Shown: in pieces, positions 1-10,396 of the stretch | Layout: each line of letters begins with the position of its first letter | Position numbering within the stretch: the stretch's first letter is position 1 | Origin: Pseudomonadota bacterium | Lineage (GTDB): Bacteria > Pseudomonadota > Gammaproteobacteria > Xanthomonadales > Rhodanobacteraceae | Assembly (NCBI GenBank): GCA_023388255.1 | Contig: JAEWGO010000011.1 | Coordinates: 124,001 to 188,000 of the forward strand | Reading direction: 5' to 3' | DNA: 64,000 nucleotides | Translations under genes and position numbers: made by a program | Notes under the pieces: generated by a model | Told to the model about the DNA's origin: nothing | Seen by the model: only the letters and a program-made list of their open reading frames with translations | Database searches by the model: none

Positions 1-2034
<2,034 letters not shown>

Positions 2035-2050
2035 TTTCGGATTTGTCTCT

Positions 2051-2134
2051 TGCCGCCATTGCGGCAAAGGGCGGAATCCATCGTGTTCTCGAGACGTCAC
2101 GAGAATGGATTGCGCCCCTCGCCGCAATGACGAC
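2051..2134. repeat. palindromic intergenic repeat, copy 1
   Basis: This 84-bp stretch fills most of the 110-bp gap between the two metH genes. It is a nested imperfect palindrome. Outer arms are CATTGCGGC near 2057-2065 and GCCGCAATG near 2121-2129. Inner arms are AATCCA and TTCTCG pairing with CGAGAA and TGGATT. It aligns with the core of the element at 38753-38910 (shared CGGAATCCAT, ATGGAT, TCGCCG and ATGACGA blocks), but the outer arms differ in sequence while still pairing. That makes it a member of a dispersed structured repeat family rather than a chance hairpin. It is co-transcribed with metH, so it could fold in the mRNA. Confidence 0.7.
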
Positions 2135-2144
2135 GCGGGTGGTG

Positions 2145-3239
2145 TCAGGCGGCTTTGGCGGTTGAGATCGGCAGCATGCGCGGGGCAACGCCGGCCACCA
2201 CGTCGGCAATCGCCTTGATATGTGCCGGTGTCGTGCCGCAGCAACCGCCGACCAGATTGAGCAGGCCACTGCGCGCGAACTCGCCGATCAGTTCGGCCAT
2301 GTCCTCGGGTGTCTCGTCGTATTCGCCGAACGCGTTCGGCAGACCGGCGTTCGGATGCGCGCTGACATGGCAGTCCGCGATCTGCGCGAGCACGTCGACG
2401 TACTGGCGCAGCTCTTTCGCTCCAAGAGCACAGTTCAATCCGACCGAAATCGGTCGCGCGTGCACGATCGATGCGTAGAACGCTTCGGCGGTCTGTCCGG
2501 ACAAGGTGCGGCCCGAGCGATCGGTGATCGTGCCGGAGATCATCACTGGCAGGCGTGCACCACGCGCGTCGAATTCTTCCTCGATCGCGAACAACGCGGC
2601 CTTCGCGTTCAAGGTGTCGAAAATCGTCTCGACCATGATCGTGTCGGCACCGCCGTCGACAAGGCCTGCAGTCGCCTCGCGATAGGCGAGGCGCAGTTCC
2701 TCGAAGCTGGTATTGCGGAACCCGGGATCGTTGACATCCGGGCTGATCGACGCGGTGCGGCTGGTCGGGCCGAGCACGCCGATCACGAAGCGAGGTTTGT
2801 CGGGCGTAGCGGATTCGACGGCGTCGCAGCATGCACGCGCGAGTCGAGCGCCTTCGCGGTTGAGCTCGTAGACCACGTGTTCGAGGTGGTAGTCGGCCTG
2901 ACTGATCGAGGTCGCGTTGAACGTGTTCGTTTCGAGCAGATCAGCGCCGGCATCGAGGTAAGCGGTATGGATCGCGCCGATCACGTCGGGGCGCGTCAAG
3001 GTCAACAGGTCGTTGTTGCCCTTGAGGTCGTGGCCGGGATGCGTGGCGGCGTCGCGCGCGGGTTCGTGCGTTAGGTCGAAACCGGGGGCGAAACGCTCGC
3101 CGCGATAGTCGGCCTCGGCCAGTTTGTAGCCTTGCACCATCGTGCCCATCGCGCCATCGATGACGAGGATGCGGCGCGCGAGCGCATCGTGCAGTGCCTT
3201 CACGCGTTCGGGATTGAGGTAGGGCAGGCGACTGCTCAT
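2145..3239 (-). CDS. metH: methionine synthase MetH, homocysteine-binding N-terminal subunit
   Basis: A 364-residue homocysteine S-methyltransferase domain protein, equal to the first module of classical MetH. It binds and activates homocysteine through a zinc thiolate site. The zinc-ligand Cys pattern is visible: GLNCALG in the middle and VGGCCGTTPAHI close to the C-terminus. The N-terminal IDGAMGTM motif is also typical. The start ATG at 3239 overlaps the stop of the upstream regulator (ATGA), so the two are translationally coupled, and the folate/B12 half follows 110 bp downstream. The short Ala-rich tail after the CCGTTP region shows that the protein ends as a free-standing domain and is not a truncated fusion. 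It presumably works in trans with the downstream gene. Confidence 0.95.
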   Translation of the reverse strand: MSSRLPYLNPERVKALHDALARRILVIDGAMGTMVQGYKLAEADYRGERFAPGFDLTHEPARDAATHPGHDLKGNNDLLTLTRPDVIGAIHTAYLDAGADLLETNTFNATSISQADYHLEHVVYELNREGARLARACCDAVESATPDKPRFVIGVLGPTSRTASISPDVNDPGFRNTSFEELRLAYREATAGLVDGGADTIMVETIFDTLNAKAALFAIEEEFDARGARLPVMISGTITDRSGRTLSGQTAEAFYASIVHARPISVGLNCALGAKELRQYVDVLAQIADCHVSAHPNAGLPNAFGEYDETPEDMAELIGEFARSGLLNLVGGCCGTTPAHIKAIADVVAGVAPRMLPISTAKAA

Positions 3240-4162
3240 GGCTTCCTCGCAAGCAGGCTGATGACTTCGAAATGCGGCGGGCGGCGCTCGCGCGTCAAAC
3301 GCTGGCAGGCGATCACCTCAAGCTTGGCCTTGCTCGCGAAATCGGTCAGCTCGTCCGCGGTGAAGCCGAGGTTGCGGTGCTCGAACGGCTCGACGACGGC
3401 GCGATGCGCATGGCGTCCGAGCGTCGCTGCCAGCACGCGTCCACCACGGCGCAGCACGCGCGCGGCTTCGGCGATCACCGCGGCCGGCTTGTCGCTGTAG
3501 GTCAGCGCGTGCATCAGCAGCACGAGGTCGAAGCTTTGCGCGGGGAAGTCGAGCGCATGCATGTCGCCGGTGCGCACATCGACGTTGGCGAAACCCTTGA
3601 GGCGTTGGCGCGCCGCGTCGACGACGCGCTGGCTGGTATCGACGCAGACAATCGCTCGCGCGTGTGGCGCGAGCAACTCGGCCAGCACGCCGTCGCCGGA
3701 TGCGACATCGAGCACGTCGCCGGTTTCGACCAGCTGGGTCATGCCGCGCGCGAGTGTTTCCCAGGTGCGGCCGGGGGAATAGTGGCGTTCCATATCGCCG
3801 GCGACGGTGTCGGCCCAGCCCTCGGCACGCGCGCGCTTGGCGAGCGTGGCCGGCAGGCGGCGTTCGTCTTCGCGCAGCAGCGCGTCGTCGACGCTGTCCT
3901 TCAATGCGCGCAGAAGGGCGCCTTCGCGCGCATCGAGTTCGCCGTTGTAGCGATAGTACGAAGACACGCCGGCGCGCCGATCGCGCACGAGGTCGGCTTC
4001 CTTCAGCTTGGCGAGATGCGTCGACACGCGCGGCTGTGCCAGGCGCAGCACCGACGAGAGTTCGGCTACAGTCAGTTCCTCGCGTTCGAGCAGGGCCAGC
4101 AGGCGCACGCGCGTCGGGTCGGAAAGCAGTCGAAGCAGCGCCGAGGTTTCGGCCAGATCCAA
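3236..4162 (-). CDS. ArsR-family regulator fused to a SAM methyltransferase (SahR-like)
   Basis: A 308-residue fusion. Residues 1-90 are a winged-helix ArsR domain (LLRLLSDPTRVRLLALLERE, recognition helix QPRVSTHLAKL). Residues about 140-308 are a class I methyltransferase domain with a SAM-binding loop VLDVASGDGVLAELL and acidic motif VCVDTS. The start is TTG at 4162: AAAGGA lies seven bases upstream and an in-frame TAA excludes any earlier start. It overlaps the first metH gene by four bases. Known biology: ArsR regulators that sense S-adenosylhomocysteine (SahR) control the methionine cycle in Proteobacteria, and some carry such a C-terminal domain. From that and the context I infer that it represses its own operon in response to SAH. 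The methyltransferase domain may serve as the ligand sensor rather than as an enzyme; this is not proven by the sequence. Confidence 0.85.
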   Translation of the reverse strand: MDLAETSALLRLLSDPTRVRLLALLEREELTVAELSSVLRLAQPRVSTHLAKLKEADLVRDRRAGVSSYYRYNGELDAREGALLRALKDSVDDALLREDERRLPATLAKRARAEGWADTVAGDMERHYSPGRTWETLARGMTQLVETGDVLDVASGDGVLAELLAPHARAIVCVDTSQRVVDAARQRLKGFANVDVRTGDMHALDFPAQSFDLVLLMHALTYSDKPAAVIAEAARVLRRGGRVLAATLGRHAHRAVVEPFEHRNLGFTADELTDFASKAKLEVIACQRLTRERRPPHFEVISLLARKP

Positions 4163-4170
4163 GATTTATC

Positions 4171-4190
4171 CTTTCATCTTGATTGAAAGA
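4171..4190. promoter_or_regulatory. candidate operator of the metH operon (overlapping inverted repeats)
   Basis: Just upstream of the TTG start lie two overlapping perfect inverted repeats: CTTTCA/TGAAAG with a 7-bp spacer, and CATCTT/AAGATG with a 6-bp spacer. The left arm runs into the Shine-Dalgarno of the regulator gene. The placement fits an autorepressor site for the ArsR-type protein. The assignment is inference; no consensus was compared. Confidence 0.5.
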
Positions 4191-4251
4191 TGGATGCGGA
4201 GGGTAGCGGCGCGTCGTTGCTGCGTCAATGTCGGAAGGACGCAGCGCGTCG

Positions 4252-5079
4252 ATGAACCGGTATGCTCCGCGCATGCTTGGATCATTCTTCGGCACCCATG
4301 TCCGGTGCCTGTTGCCCGTATTGTTCTTGTGCTGGTGCGGTGCGCAGCCGAGCGCTGCCGAGCTCGAGGACGCCGAACTCGCCAGGTTCCGCACGTCCGA
4401 TGCGCAGCATGTTCCGTATCGCGCAATCGCGACGCCAGGCCGACGTGACGACGAGCGCGTCCCTCTGATCGTGTTCCTGCATGGCGATTGGCAGGACGGC
4501 ACCGACAACGAATCCCAGCTTGCCGGGCGCGGCAACGGCTCATACGAACTCGTCGACGCGGCGCGCGAGGGCGGCATTCCGTTGGTGTATGTCGCACCGC
4601 AGACGACCGGCGCGTACTGGCCACCTGCACGTGTCGCCGCAGTCGTGGCCGATGCGTTGAAGCGCTGGCCGATCGACAAGCGCCGCATCCTGCTGACTGG
4701 CATCTCTGACGGTGCGACCGGGGTCTGGGACGCGTTGAAGACGTATCCGCAGTGTTTCGCCGCCGGCGTGCCGATGTCGGGCATGACCGAATTGGCCGGA
4801 CTCGGGTCCATACGCGACGTCCCGCAGTGGGTTTTCCATGGTGCGGAAGACGACGATACCAATGTCGAGACAGGTTATGACGGTGCGATGGTTGGTTCGC
4901 GCGCGGTCGTGCGCGCCTTGCGCACGATGGGCGGCGGGCCGCGCTACACGGAATACGCAGGCGAGAAGCATGTGATCTGGTCGCAAGCGTACGCCGAGGA
5001 CGGGTTGCTGCCATGGCTGCTCGATCAGCGACTGCGCGGCAAGCCCTGCAATTTCGCGGCCCTCGCGGGTAGGCGGTAG
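4252..5079 (+). CDS. exported alpha/beta-hydrolase (esterase/depolymerase-like)
   Basis: About 275 residues with an N-terminal export signal (hydrophobic stretch CLLPVLFLCW, probable cleavage after AQPSAA). The mature part is an alpha/beta-hydrolase: oxyanion region VFLHGDWQDG, nucleophile elbow GISDG with Ser near residue 152, Asp in FHGAEDDD, His in EKHVIW. This resembles the LpqC/PHB-depolymerase and phospholipase/carboxylesterase group, so it probably hydrolyses an ester outside the cytoplasm; the substrate cannot be told. The ATG at 4252 was chosen because GGAAGGA lies upstream and the signal peptide begins well there; 4228 and 4273 are alternatives. It is transcribed divergently from the metH operon and stands alone. 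Confidence 0.75.
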   Translation: MNRYAPRMLGSFFGTHVRCLLPVLFLCWCGAQPSAAELEDAELARFRTSDAQHVPYRAIATPGRRDDERVPLIVFLHGDWQDGTDNESQLAGRGNGSYELVDAAREGGIPLVYVAPQTTGAYWPPARVAAVVADALKRWPIDKRRILLTGISDGATGVWDALKTYPQCFAAGVPMSGMTELAGLGSIRDVPQWVFHGAEDDDTNVETGYDGAMVGSRAVVRALRTMGGGPRYTEYAGEKHVIWSQAYAEDGLLPWLLDQRLRGKPCNFAALAGRR

Positions 5080-5296
5080 AATCGCTTCCTTTTCCCGTCG
5101 AAAATCCATCGCTTTCACCTTCTCCCGATCGGAGATGAGGTTAGGCAAGGGACGGAGGAGGGTAGGGTCGCAATGGCCGCTTGCACGTACGCAACGCCAC
5201 CCTGTCCGGACCTTGTTTCCAGCCATTCTGCTGAAGTGGGAGTGGGCGGTGTGGCGAGACTTCGACGATCTTCCTTTACCGTATCCAGGAGCCCGC

Positions 5297-6457
5297 ATGG
5301 ACTTTCGTCCCACTGAAGACCAACTCTCGATCCAGTCCATCGCGCGCGATTTCGCGCAAAAACGCATCGCGCCCGTGGCGGCCGAACTCGATGCCAAGGG
5401 CGAGTTCCCGCTCGAAAATATCCGTGAAATGGGTCAGCTCGGCCTGATGGGCATCGAGGTGCCGGAAGAGTACGGCGGCGCCGGCATGGATACGATCGCC
5501 TACGCAATGGCGATGATGGAGATCGCCGAGGCCGACTGCGCACATTCGACGATCATGTCCGTCAACAACTCGCTCTATTGCAACGGCATCCTCAAGTACG
5601 GCACCGAGGAGCAGAAGCAGAAATACGTGCGCGCGATCGCCACTGGCGACGCGATCGGAGCGTACGCGCTGACCGAGCCGCAATCCGGTTCCGACGCGTC
5701 CGCGATGCATACGCGCGCGACGAAGAACGCGAGCGGCGACTGGGTCATCAACGGCAAGAAGAGCTGGATCACCTCTGGCCCGGTCGCCAGGTACATCGTG
5801 CTGTTCGCGATCACCACGCCAGGCATTGGCGCGAAAGGCGTGTCGGCGTTCATCATCGACACCGCACGCCCTGGTTTCCAGGCCGGCAAGACCGAGCCGA
5901 AGCTCGGCATTCGTGCCTCGGCGACCTGCGAGATCGAGTTCAGCGATTACGTCTGTCCGGCTGCGGATCTGCTCGGTGCGGAAGGCAAGGGTTTCGGAAT
6001 CGCGATGGGCGTGCTCGACGCGGGACGCATCGGCATCGCATCGCAGGCGGTCGGCCTTTCGCGTGCCGCGTACGAGGCGAGCTTGAACTGGGCGCGCGAG
6101 CGCAAGGCGTTCGGCAATCCGATCGGCTCGTTCCAGATGATCCAGGCGAAGATCGCCGACATGAAATGCCGCCTCGATGCGGCGACCCTGCTCGTGCTGC
6201 GCGCAGCGTTCGCGAAGATGGAAGCCGACCGGAACAACGGCCGTTTCAGCACCGAGGCCTCGGTCGCCAAGCTGTTCGCGTCGGAGGCGGCGATGTTCAT
6301 CACGCACCAGGCCGTGCAGATCCACGGCGGCATGGGCTACTCGAAGGAAATGCCGCTGGAGCGCTATTTCCGCGACGCCAAGATCACCGAGATCTATGAA
6401 GGTACCAGCGAGATCCAGCGTCTGGTGATTGCACGCAACGAAACCGGTGTGCGCTGA
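5297..6457 (+). CDS. acyl-CoA dehydrogenase
   Basis: A 386-residue flavoprotein of the short/medium-chain acyl-CoA dehydrogenase family that forms the 2,3-enoyl-CoA in beta-oxidation or branched-chain amino acid breakdown. Family signatures are in order: YALTEPQSGSDA and KSWITSG (FAD/substrate site), then the C-terminal QIHGGMGY and IYEGTSEIQR. The Glu at residue 368 in the latter is the catalytic base in the butyryl/short-chain type. The ATG at 5297 follows AGGA and gives the usual family length. It is monocistronic, with a strong terminator 180 bp downstream. Chain-length specificity cannot be decided here. The 217 bp upstream hold nothing I recognise. Confidence 0.93.
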   Translation: MDFRPTEDQLSIQSIARDFAQKRIAPVAAELDAKGEFPLENIREMGQLGLMGIEVPEEYGGAGMDTIAYAMAMMEIAEADCAHSTIMSVNNSLYCNGILKYGTEEQKQKYVRAIATGDAIGAYALTEPQSGSDASAMHTRATKNASGDWVINGKKSWITSGPVARYIVLFAITTPGIGAKGVSAFIIDTARPGFQAGKTEPKLGIRASATCEIEFSDYVCPAADLLGAEGKGFGIAMGVLDAGRIGIASQAVGLSRAAYEASLNWARERKAFGNPIGSFQMIQAKIADMKCRLDAATLLVLRAAFAKMEADRNNGRFSTEASVAKLFASEAAMFITHQAVQIHGGMGYSKEMPLERYFRDAKITEIYEGTSEIQRLVIARNETGVR

Positions 6458-6548
6458 GCGACAGTTGTGCCGGCGCGCCGCGATCTTTCCGCGCCAGAGG
6501 TAGCCCAGCCCCGCAAAGTATCACTGCGCCGTAGGCGAGCTATGCGGT

Positions 6549-6605
6549 CATGGATGGCCGCGGTTGGACCCGTGGAAGTCACGTCCCTCGGTGGACGATG
6601 ATGCG
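6549..6605. repeat. short intergenic repeat related to the 29.3-kb tandem repeat
   Basis: The block GGATGGCCGCGGTTGGACCC near 6551-6570 matches the opening of each unit of the tandem repeat at 29336-29545 at most positions. The similarity fades after about 25 bp. It lies between the convergent acyl-CoA dehydrogenase and metalloprotease genes, a normal place for small dispersed repeats. Confidence 0.4.
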
Positions 6606-6632
6606 ATCAGACCGCCGCGATCCCGTAAGAAC

Positions 6633-6661
6633 AAAAAGGCCTCCCCGAAGGGAGGCCTTTT
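6633..6661. terminator. bidirectional intrinsic terminator
   Basis: Perfect stem GGCCTCCC / GGGAGGCC around a CGAA loop, flanked by an A-run on the left and a T-run on the right, so it works on both strands. It sits exactly between the convergent acyl-CoA dehydrogenase and metalloprotease genes. Confidence 0.92.
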
Positions 6662-6685
6662 CGTTGTTGCCTGCTGTAACCGGGT

Positions 6686-9600
6686 TCAGCGACGGTGCTT
6701 GCGCGCCGGAACGGTCGGGAGCTGCGTCGGCGCAGCATTGCGCGGTGCGGAAGCGCTGCAATCGAGGGTCACGTCATCGAACATCGCGCCGCCGATATCA
6801 CCACCTGGCGCGCTCGCGGCCCAGTCGAGCTTGACTGTGTGCGACTGGCCGTCGAGGTACTGCGCCGGAATCGCAAAGCTGTGCTGTGCCCAGTCCGATT
6901 CGCTGGCCGGGGTAAACGTCTGCACCGTCGTGCCGTCGATGGTCAGCTTCAGCACGGCAGTGGCGTCACCACCGATGCCGTTGATCATCCAGTAGTTGAG
7001 CCAGCGCGGCTGACCGGCCGGGAAAACCACAGCCTGGGAAAGGTCGGCGGTATTGGCCACGGTCCAGCCACCAAACCAGACGAACCAGTTGCCGGCATGC
7101 GCCACGATCGAGCCGCCATCGTCGCAGCTGGCATCGCAGAATGAGGTATCGCCCTCGCTGTCGGTACTGGTCCAGAACGGATTAGCGAAATCGACCGTAG
7201 CCTCGAAGCCCGGATCCTGGAACAGCTGGGTCGGCGTGCAGGTCGCGCCGGAGTCGCCCTCGAAGCCATCGGCGAAGATCTCGTCGACGATGTCGTCGGT
7301 GCAGGTGACAGCGACATTGGTGACGTCGCTTGCGGTAACCGTGCCGCTGCCATTGGCGACGGCGCAGGTCTGCGCCGGAGCGGTCGGCGAGGTAGCGACG
7401 GTGACCGCGTATGCGGTGCCGCCAGGCAGCTGATCCGGGAACGTGAAGTTGCCGTTGGCACTGACTGGCAGGCTGGCGCCGCCGTTCAACTTCAGCGTCA
7501 AGCCCGTGCCATTGAGGCCGCTGACCGCGCCACCGACGGTATAGGTCGGCGGCGGCGTGCCGTTGCAGCTGATGACGATGCTGGTGACGTTGGCATGCGT
7601 GATCGTGCCGCTGTGATGGCTCAGAGCGCACGCGCTCTGGCCGCTTGGCTGCGTCGCGATCAGCACCGTGTAGACGCTGCCGTCGGCGAGGGCGGTCGGG
7701 AACGTGAAAGCGCCGTTGCCGGAAACCGGCAGATCGATGCTGCCGTTCATGCGTAGCATCATGCCGGTGCCGGTCAGGCCGGCGACATTGCCGCCTACGG
7801 TGTAGGTGGTAGCCCCTGGCGTGGCGCAGCCGACGATGACGTTGGTCACGTTGGCCGAGCCGACGGTGCCGGTGCCGTTGCTGACCGTGCAGGTTTGTGC
7901 CGGCGAGGACGGTGACGTGCCGACAGTCACCGTGTAGCCGGTACCGCTCGGCAACGCGGTCGGGAATGCGAACGCACCGTTGACCGCGACAGCAATGTCA
8001 TTGCCATTCAACTTCAGCACCAGGCCGCTTCCGGCCAGGCCACTGAGCGTGCCGCCCACCGTGTAGGAACCTGCCGCCGCGGGAATCGTGAAATCGGCGT
8101 TGGAAATGTCGAAGAACACGTTGTTCGCGCAGCTCACGCTGACGCGCGCCTTGGTGGTGGCGATCGACGGGATCGTGACGTTCGCGCTGCCGGAGTTGGC
8201 GACGCCATTGGCGAGATTGTAGGCAAAGGTCTGGCCACCGTCGGCGGAGAGCGCAATATCGACCGCGCTGCAGTTCACCGGAGCAACGTTCGTATTTGCC
8301 ACGTCCCAAGTAACGGTCTGGCTGGAACCCGCGGTCCAGCTGACGGCCGTGTTCGGTGCGGTCACCTGGAATGGACCAGCCGAGTTGACGACGTTGAGCG
8401 AGATGTCGGCGGTCTGGCTGGTGCCGAAGCCCGGGCGCTGGTCGCGCGCGGTCAGTCGGAACTTCAGCGTGCGCGTGGTAGTGGGCAAGGTCTCGCCCTT
8501 CAACGCGACGCCCGTCAGCACGGTCGACAGCTTCGGGAACATGCGCGAGCCACTGGCGGTGGTCGGCCATGAACGGAAGATCGGGCTGGAGCCGTTGTCA
8601 CCAGCGGCGAGCGTCGCCGCCGGGCCAAGATCCCATTCTTCCCACGAATACATCACGGTGTCCTCGGCGTCGGCATCCGTCGCCGAACCGGTCAGCACGA
8701 ACGGCGTGCGTGCCGGAATCGTCAGACCGTTTGGCAGGCTGGCGGTATTGATCACCGGTGCCTGGTTGGCGTTGGACGTGTTGGCCGAGCAGTTGCCGCC
8801 GGCATTCGTGTAGTTGGTGATTTCCTGCAGGCTGATCGCGTGGAAGAACGGATCGGAATGCGGCTGCAGGTCGTCTGCGCCGCAGATCCCGGCGTAGGCC
8901 ATGATGGTCGAGCCGCTGCCCGGCTCATACGCGGTCGAGCCGTTGCGGTTGCCGCCCGAGCAGTTGATGCCAGTGCCGTTGAACGGGTGGTTGCCGCCGA
9001 ACTGGTGGCCCATCTCGTGCGCGACAAAGTCGATATAGAACGAGTCGCCCGTCGGATTCGGCAGGCCGGTTGTGCCGCGTGCCTTCGAGCCGCCGCAGAC
9101 CACGCCGAGGCCGGCGACGCCGCCGCTGCCGGTGGTGAACACGTGACCGATGTCGTAGTTGGCGGCGCCGATGACGCCGTTGATGACCGATGTGCTGTTG
9201 TTGATCACGCCGGTGCCGTTGCTGGTAAACGGGTCGCCGGTGGCGCTTGCGTACATGATCAGGTCGTTGTTCGGCACGAGCTGCAGCTGGATCGACATCT
9301 CGTATTCGTACACCTGAGTCACGCGGTTGACCGCGACCACCGTAGCCGCCAGGCCGCCGGCGACGGTGCCGCCGCCGACTGCGGCGATGTACTGGTGGTT
9401 CGCAGCGACCGCTGCACGATACAGGCGATGCTGCACGCCGGTCTGCGTCATCGGTGCGGTCGGTACGAGGTTCAGGCCGGCTGGATCGATGCCGCTGGTG
9501 TGCACTTCACAGGTGCCGGTGCCGCCGGGAACTTCGAGCTCGGCACGGTTGTAGGAAAGATAGCGATTGCCGTTGCCAAGCACTTCCGGGCGTACCACCC

Positions 9601-10021
9601 AGATGCCGGCCGGATCGAACACCATCGCCTGGAAACCCATCGGCGATACGTCCAGACGCACCGGGCGGCCCTGCGCATCGCTGCCCTTGAGGCTGATGAT
9701 GTCGGGGTATTTGCGCTGCAGTTCCACCGGCATCGTGCCCGAATCGGTCACGGTGAAATCGGCATAACCGCCATCCGGTTGCGGCAGCGCGATGGTCGTG
9801 GCGATGCCGCGTTCATGTGCGCTCTTCAGATAGGCCGCCACTGCGGAGGTGTCGAGCGTCAACGCGCGGTATTCATTCGGGTGCGGCGCGTCCGCCAGCA
9901 GGCTGCGCGCCGTGTCGTCGTGCCAGTACGCTTCGGTCGGGCCGCCCCAGGCCGCCGCGGCGCCGGTCAAGCCGATCATCCAGGCGGTTCGTTTCGCCCA
10001 TGTGTGCAGATGCTTGTTCAC
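6686..10021 (-). CDS. secreted reprolysin-like (M12B) zinc metalloprotease
   Basis: About 1111 residues. Start GTG at 10021 gives a normal signal peptide (KRTAWMIGLTGAAAAWGG). The catalytic part carries HEMGHQFGGNH, with zinc ligands His335, His339 and His345 and catalytic Glu336: the HExxHxxGxxH metzincin motif. A beta-sandwich region follows. Then come three tandem modules of about 80 residues, each opening YTVGG(T/N/A)-(L/V)-(S/A)-GL and closing with a Cys pair around a NGTGTV-like stretch. After a DEIFADGFEGD linker comes a C-terminal jelly-roll-like domain (LFQDPGFEA ... MFDDVTLDC), probably for binding substrate or surface. It is expected to be exported and to degrade extracellular protein. 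It is transcribed alone, ending at the bidirectional terminator. The frame stays open upstream to 10249 without any sign of coding. Confidence 0.9.
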   Translation of the reverse strand: MNKHLHTWAKRTAWMIGLTGAAAAWGGPTEAYWHDDTARSLLADAPHPNEYRALTLDTSAVAAYLKSAHERGIATTIALPQPDGGYADFTVTDSGTMPVELQRKYPDIISLKGSDAQGRPVRLDVSPMGFQAMVFDPAGIWVVRPEVLGNGNRYLSYNRAELEVPGGTGTCEVHTSGIDPAGLNLVPTAPMTQTGVQHRLYRAAVAANHQYIAAVGGGTVAGGLAATVVAVNRVTQVYEYEMSIQLQLVPNNDLIMYASATGDPFTSNGTGVINNSTSVINGVIGAANYDIGHVFTTGSGGVAGLGVVCGGSKARGTTGLPNPTGDSFYIDFVAHEMGHQFGGNHPFNGTGINCSGGNRNGSTAYEPGSGSTIMAYAGICGADDLQPHSDPFFHAISLQEITNYTNAGGNCSANTSNANQAPVINTASLPNGLTIPARTPFVLTGSATDADAEDTVMYSWEEWDLGPAATLAAGDNGSSPIFRSWPTTASGSRMFPKLSTVLTGVALKGETLPTTTRTLKFRLTARDQRPGFGTSQTADISLNVVNSAGPFQVTAPNTAVSWTAGSSQTVTWDVANTNVAPVNCSAVDIALSADGGQTFAYNLANGVANSGSANVTIPSIATTKARVSVSCANNVFFDISNADFTIPAAAGSYTVGGTLSGLAGSGLVLKLNGNDIAVAVNGAFAFPTALPSGTGYTVTVGTSPSSPAQTCTVSNGTGTVGSANVTNVIVGCATPGATTYTVGGNVAGLTGTGMMLRMNGSIDLPVSGNGAFTFPTALADGSVYTVLIATQPSGQSACALSHHSGTITHANVTSIVISCNGTPPPTYTVGGAVSGLNGTGLTLKLNGGASLPVSANGNFTFPDQLPGGTAYAVTVATSPTAPAQTCAVANGSGTVTASDVTNVAVTCTDDIVDEIFADGFEGDSGATCTPTQLFQDPGFEATVDFANPFWTSTDSEGDTSFCDASCDDGGSIVAHAGNWFVWFGGWTVANTADLSQAVVFPAGQPRWLNYWMINGIGGDATAVLKLTIDGTTVQTFTPASESDWAQHSFAIPAQYLDGQSHTVKLDWAASAPGGDIGGAMFDDVTLDCSASAPRNAAPTQLPTVPARKHRR
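7300..8068 (-). repeat. three tandem ~260-bp coding repeats in the metalloprotease gene
   Basis: Three in-frame modules begin near 8066, 7810 and 7545 (reading leftward). Each encodes YTVGG-x-(V/L)-x-GL-x-G-(S/T)-G, LKLNG or LRMNG, a FPTAL/FPDQL turn and a Cys near each end. They are diverged at the DNA level, so they are old duplications of an Ig-like or CNA-B-like stalk domain. Confidence 0.85.
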
Positions 10022-10396
10022 TTGTGAATTTCCCCAGACGTATGGATGCCGGCCAAGCGGCAGTCGCATTCCATGCCCGATCCCGGCGGGCACCGGCGTT
10101 CGAAGCGCGTCGATGGAGGTCGCATGGCTGGACGGCACATGCACTTCGCGAATCGACGCTCTGCAAATCGGCGCCATCCGGTCGTACGGGACGGAGCGGG
10201 GGCCGCAATCCGCTACCGCGGATGCGCGCCCTGCACCGCTATTCCCCATTTCCGGATCATGGAATGACCACGGCGCGCAGTGCCCCGTGTGCCCGTAGCG
10301 TGCTGCGTATCACAGGGGCGTGCATCGGTCAGCGGGCGCTATCTGCATCCGCCTGTGGGATGAGATTCGCGGGCTTGCCCGGGATCGTGCCCGCAG
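10022..10396. other. 375-bp intergenic region, no gene seen
   Basis: This is the upstream region of the metalloprotease and the tail of the methyltransferase gene, both on the minus strand. A modest hairpin (GCGGGC at 10369 pairing with GCCCGC at 10389) lies right after the methyltransferase stop and may be its terminator; it has no T-run. I see no convincing promoter or small gene. Confidence 0.5.

Noticed and set aside
2035..2144. metH as a pseudogene broken by the repeat
   Set aside because: Both halves are intact domains with proper ends in different frames, and split metH is normal in this order.
6686..10249. Longer N-terminus of the metalloprotease from the ATG at 10249
   Set aside because: The extra 76 residues look random and would bury the clear signal peptide that begins at the GTG at 10021.
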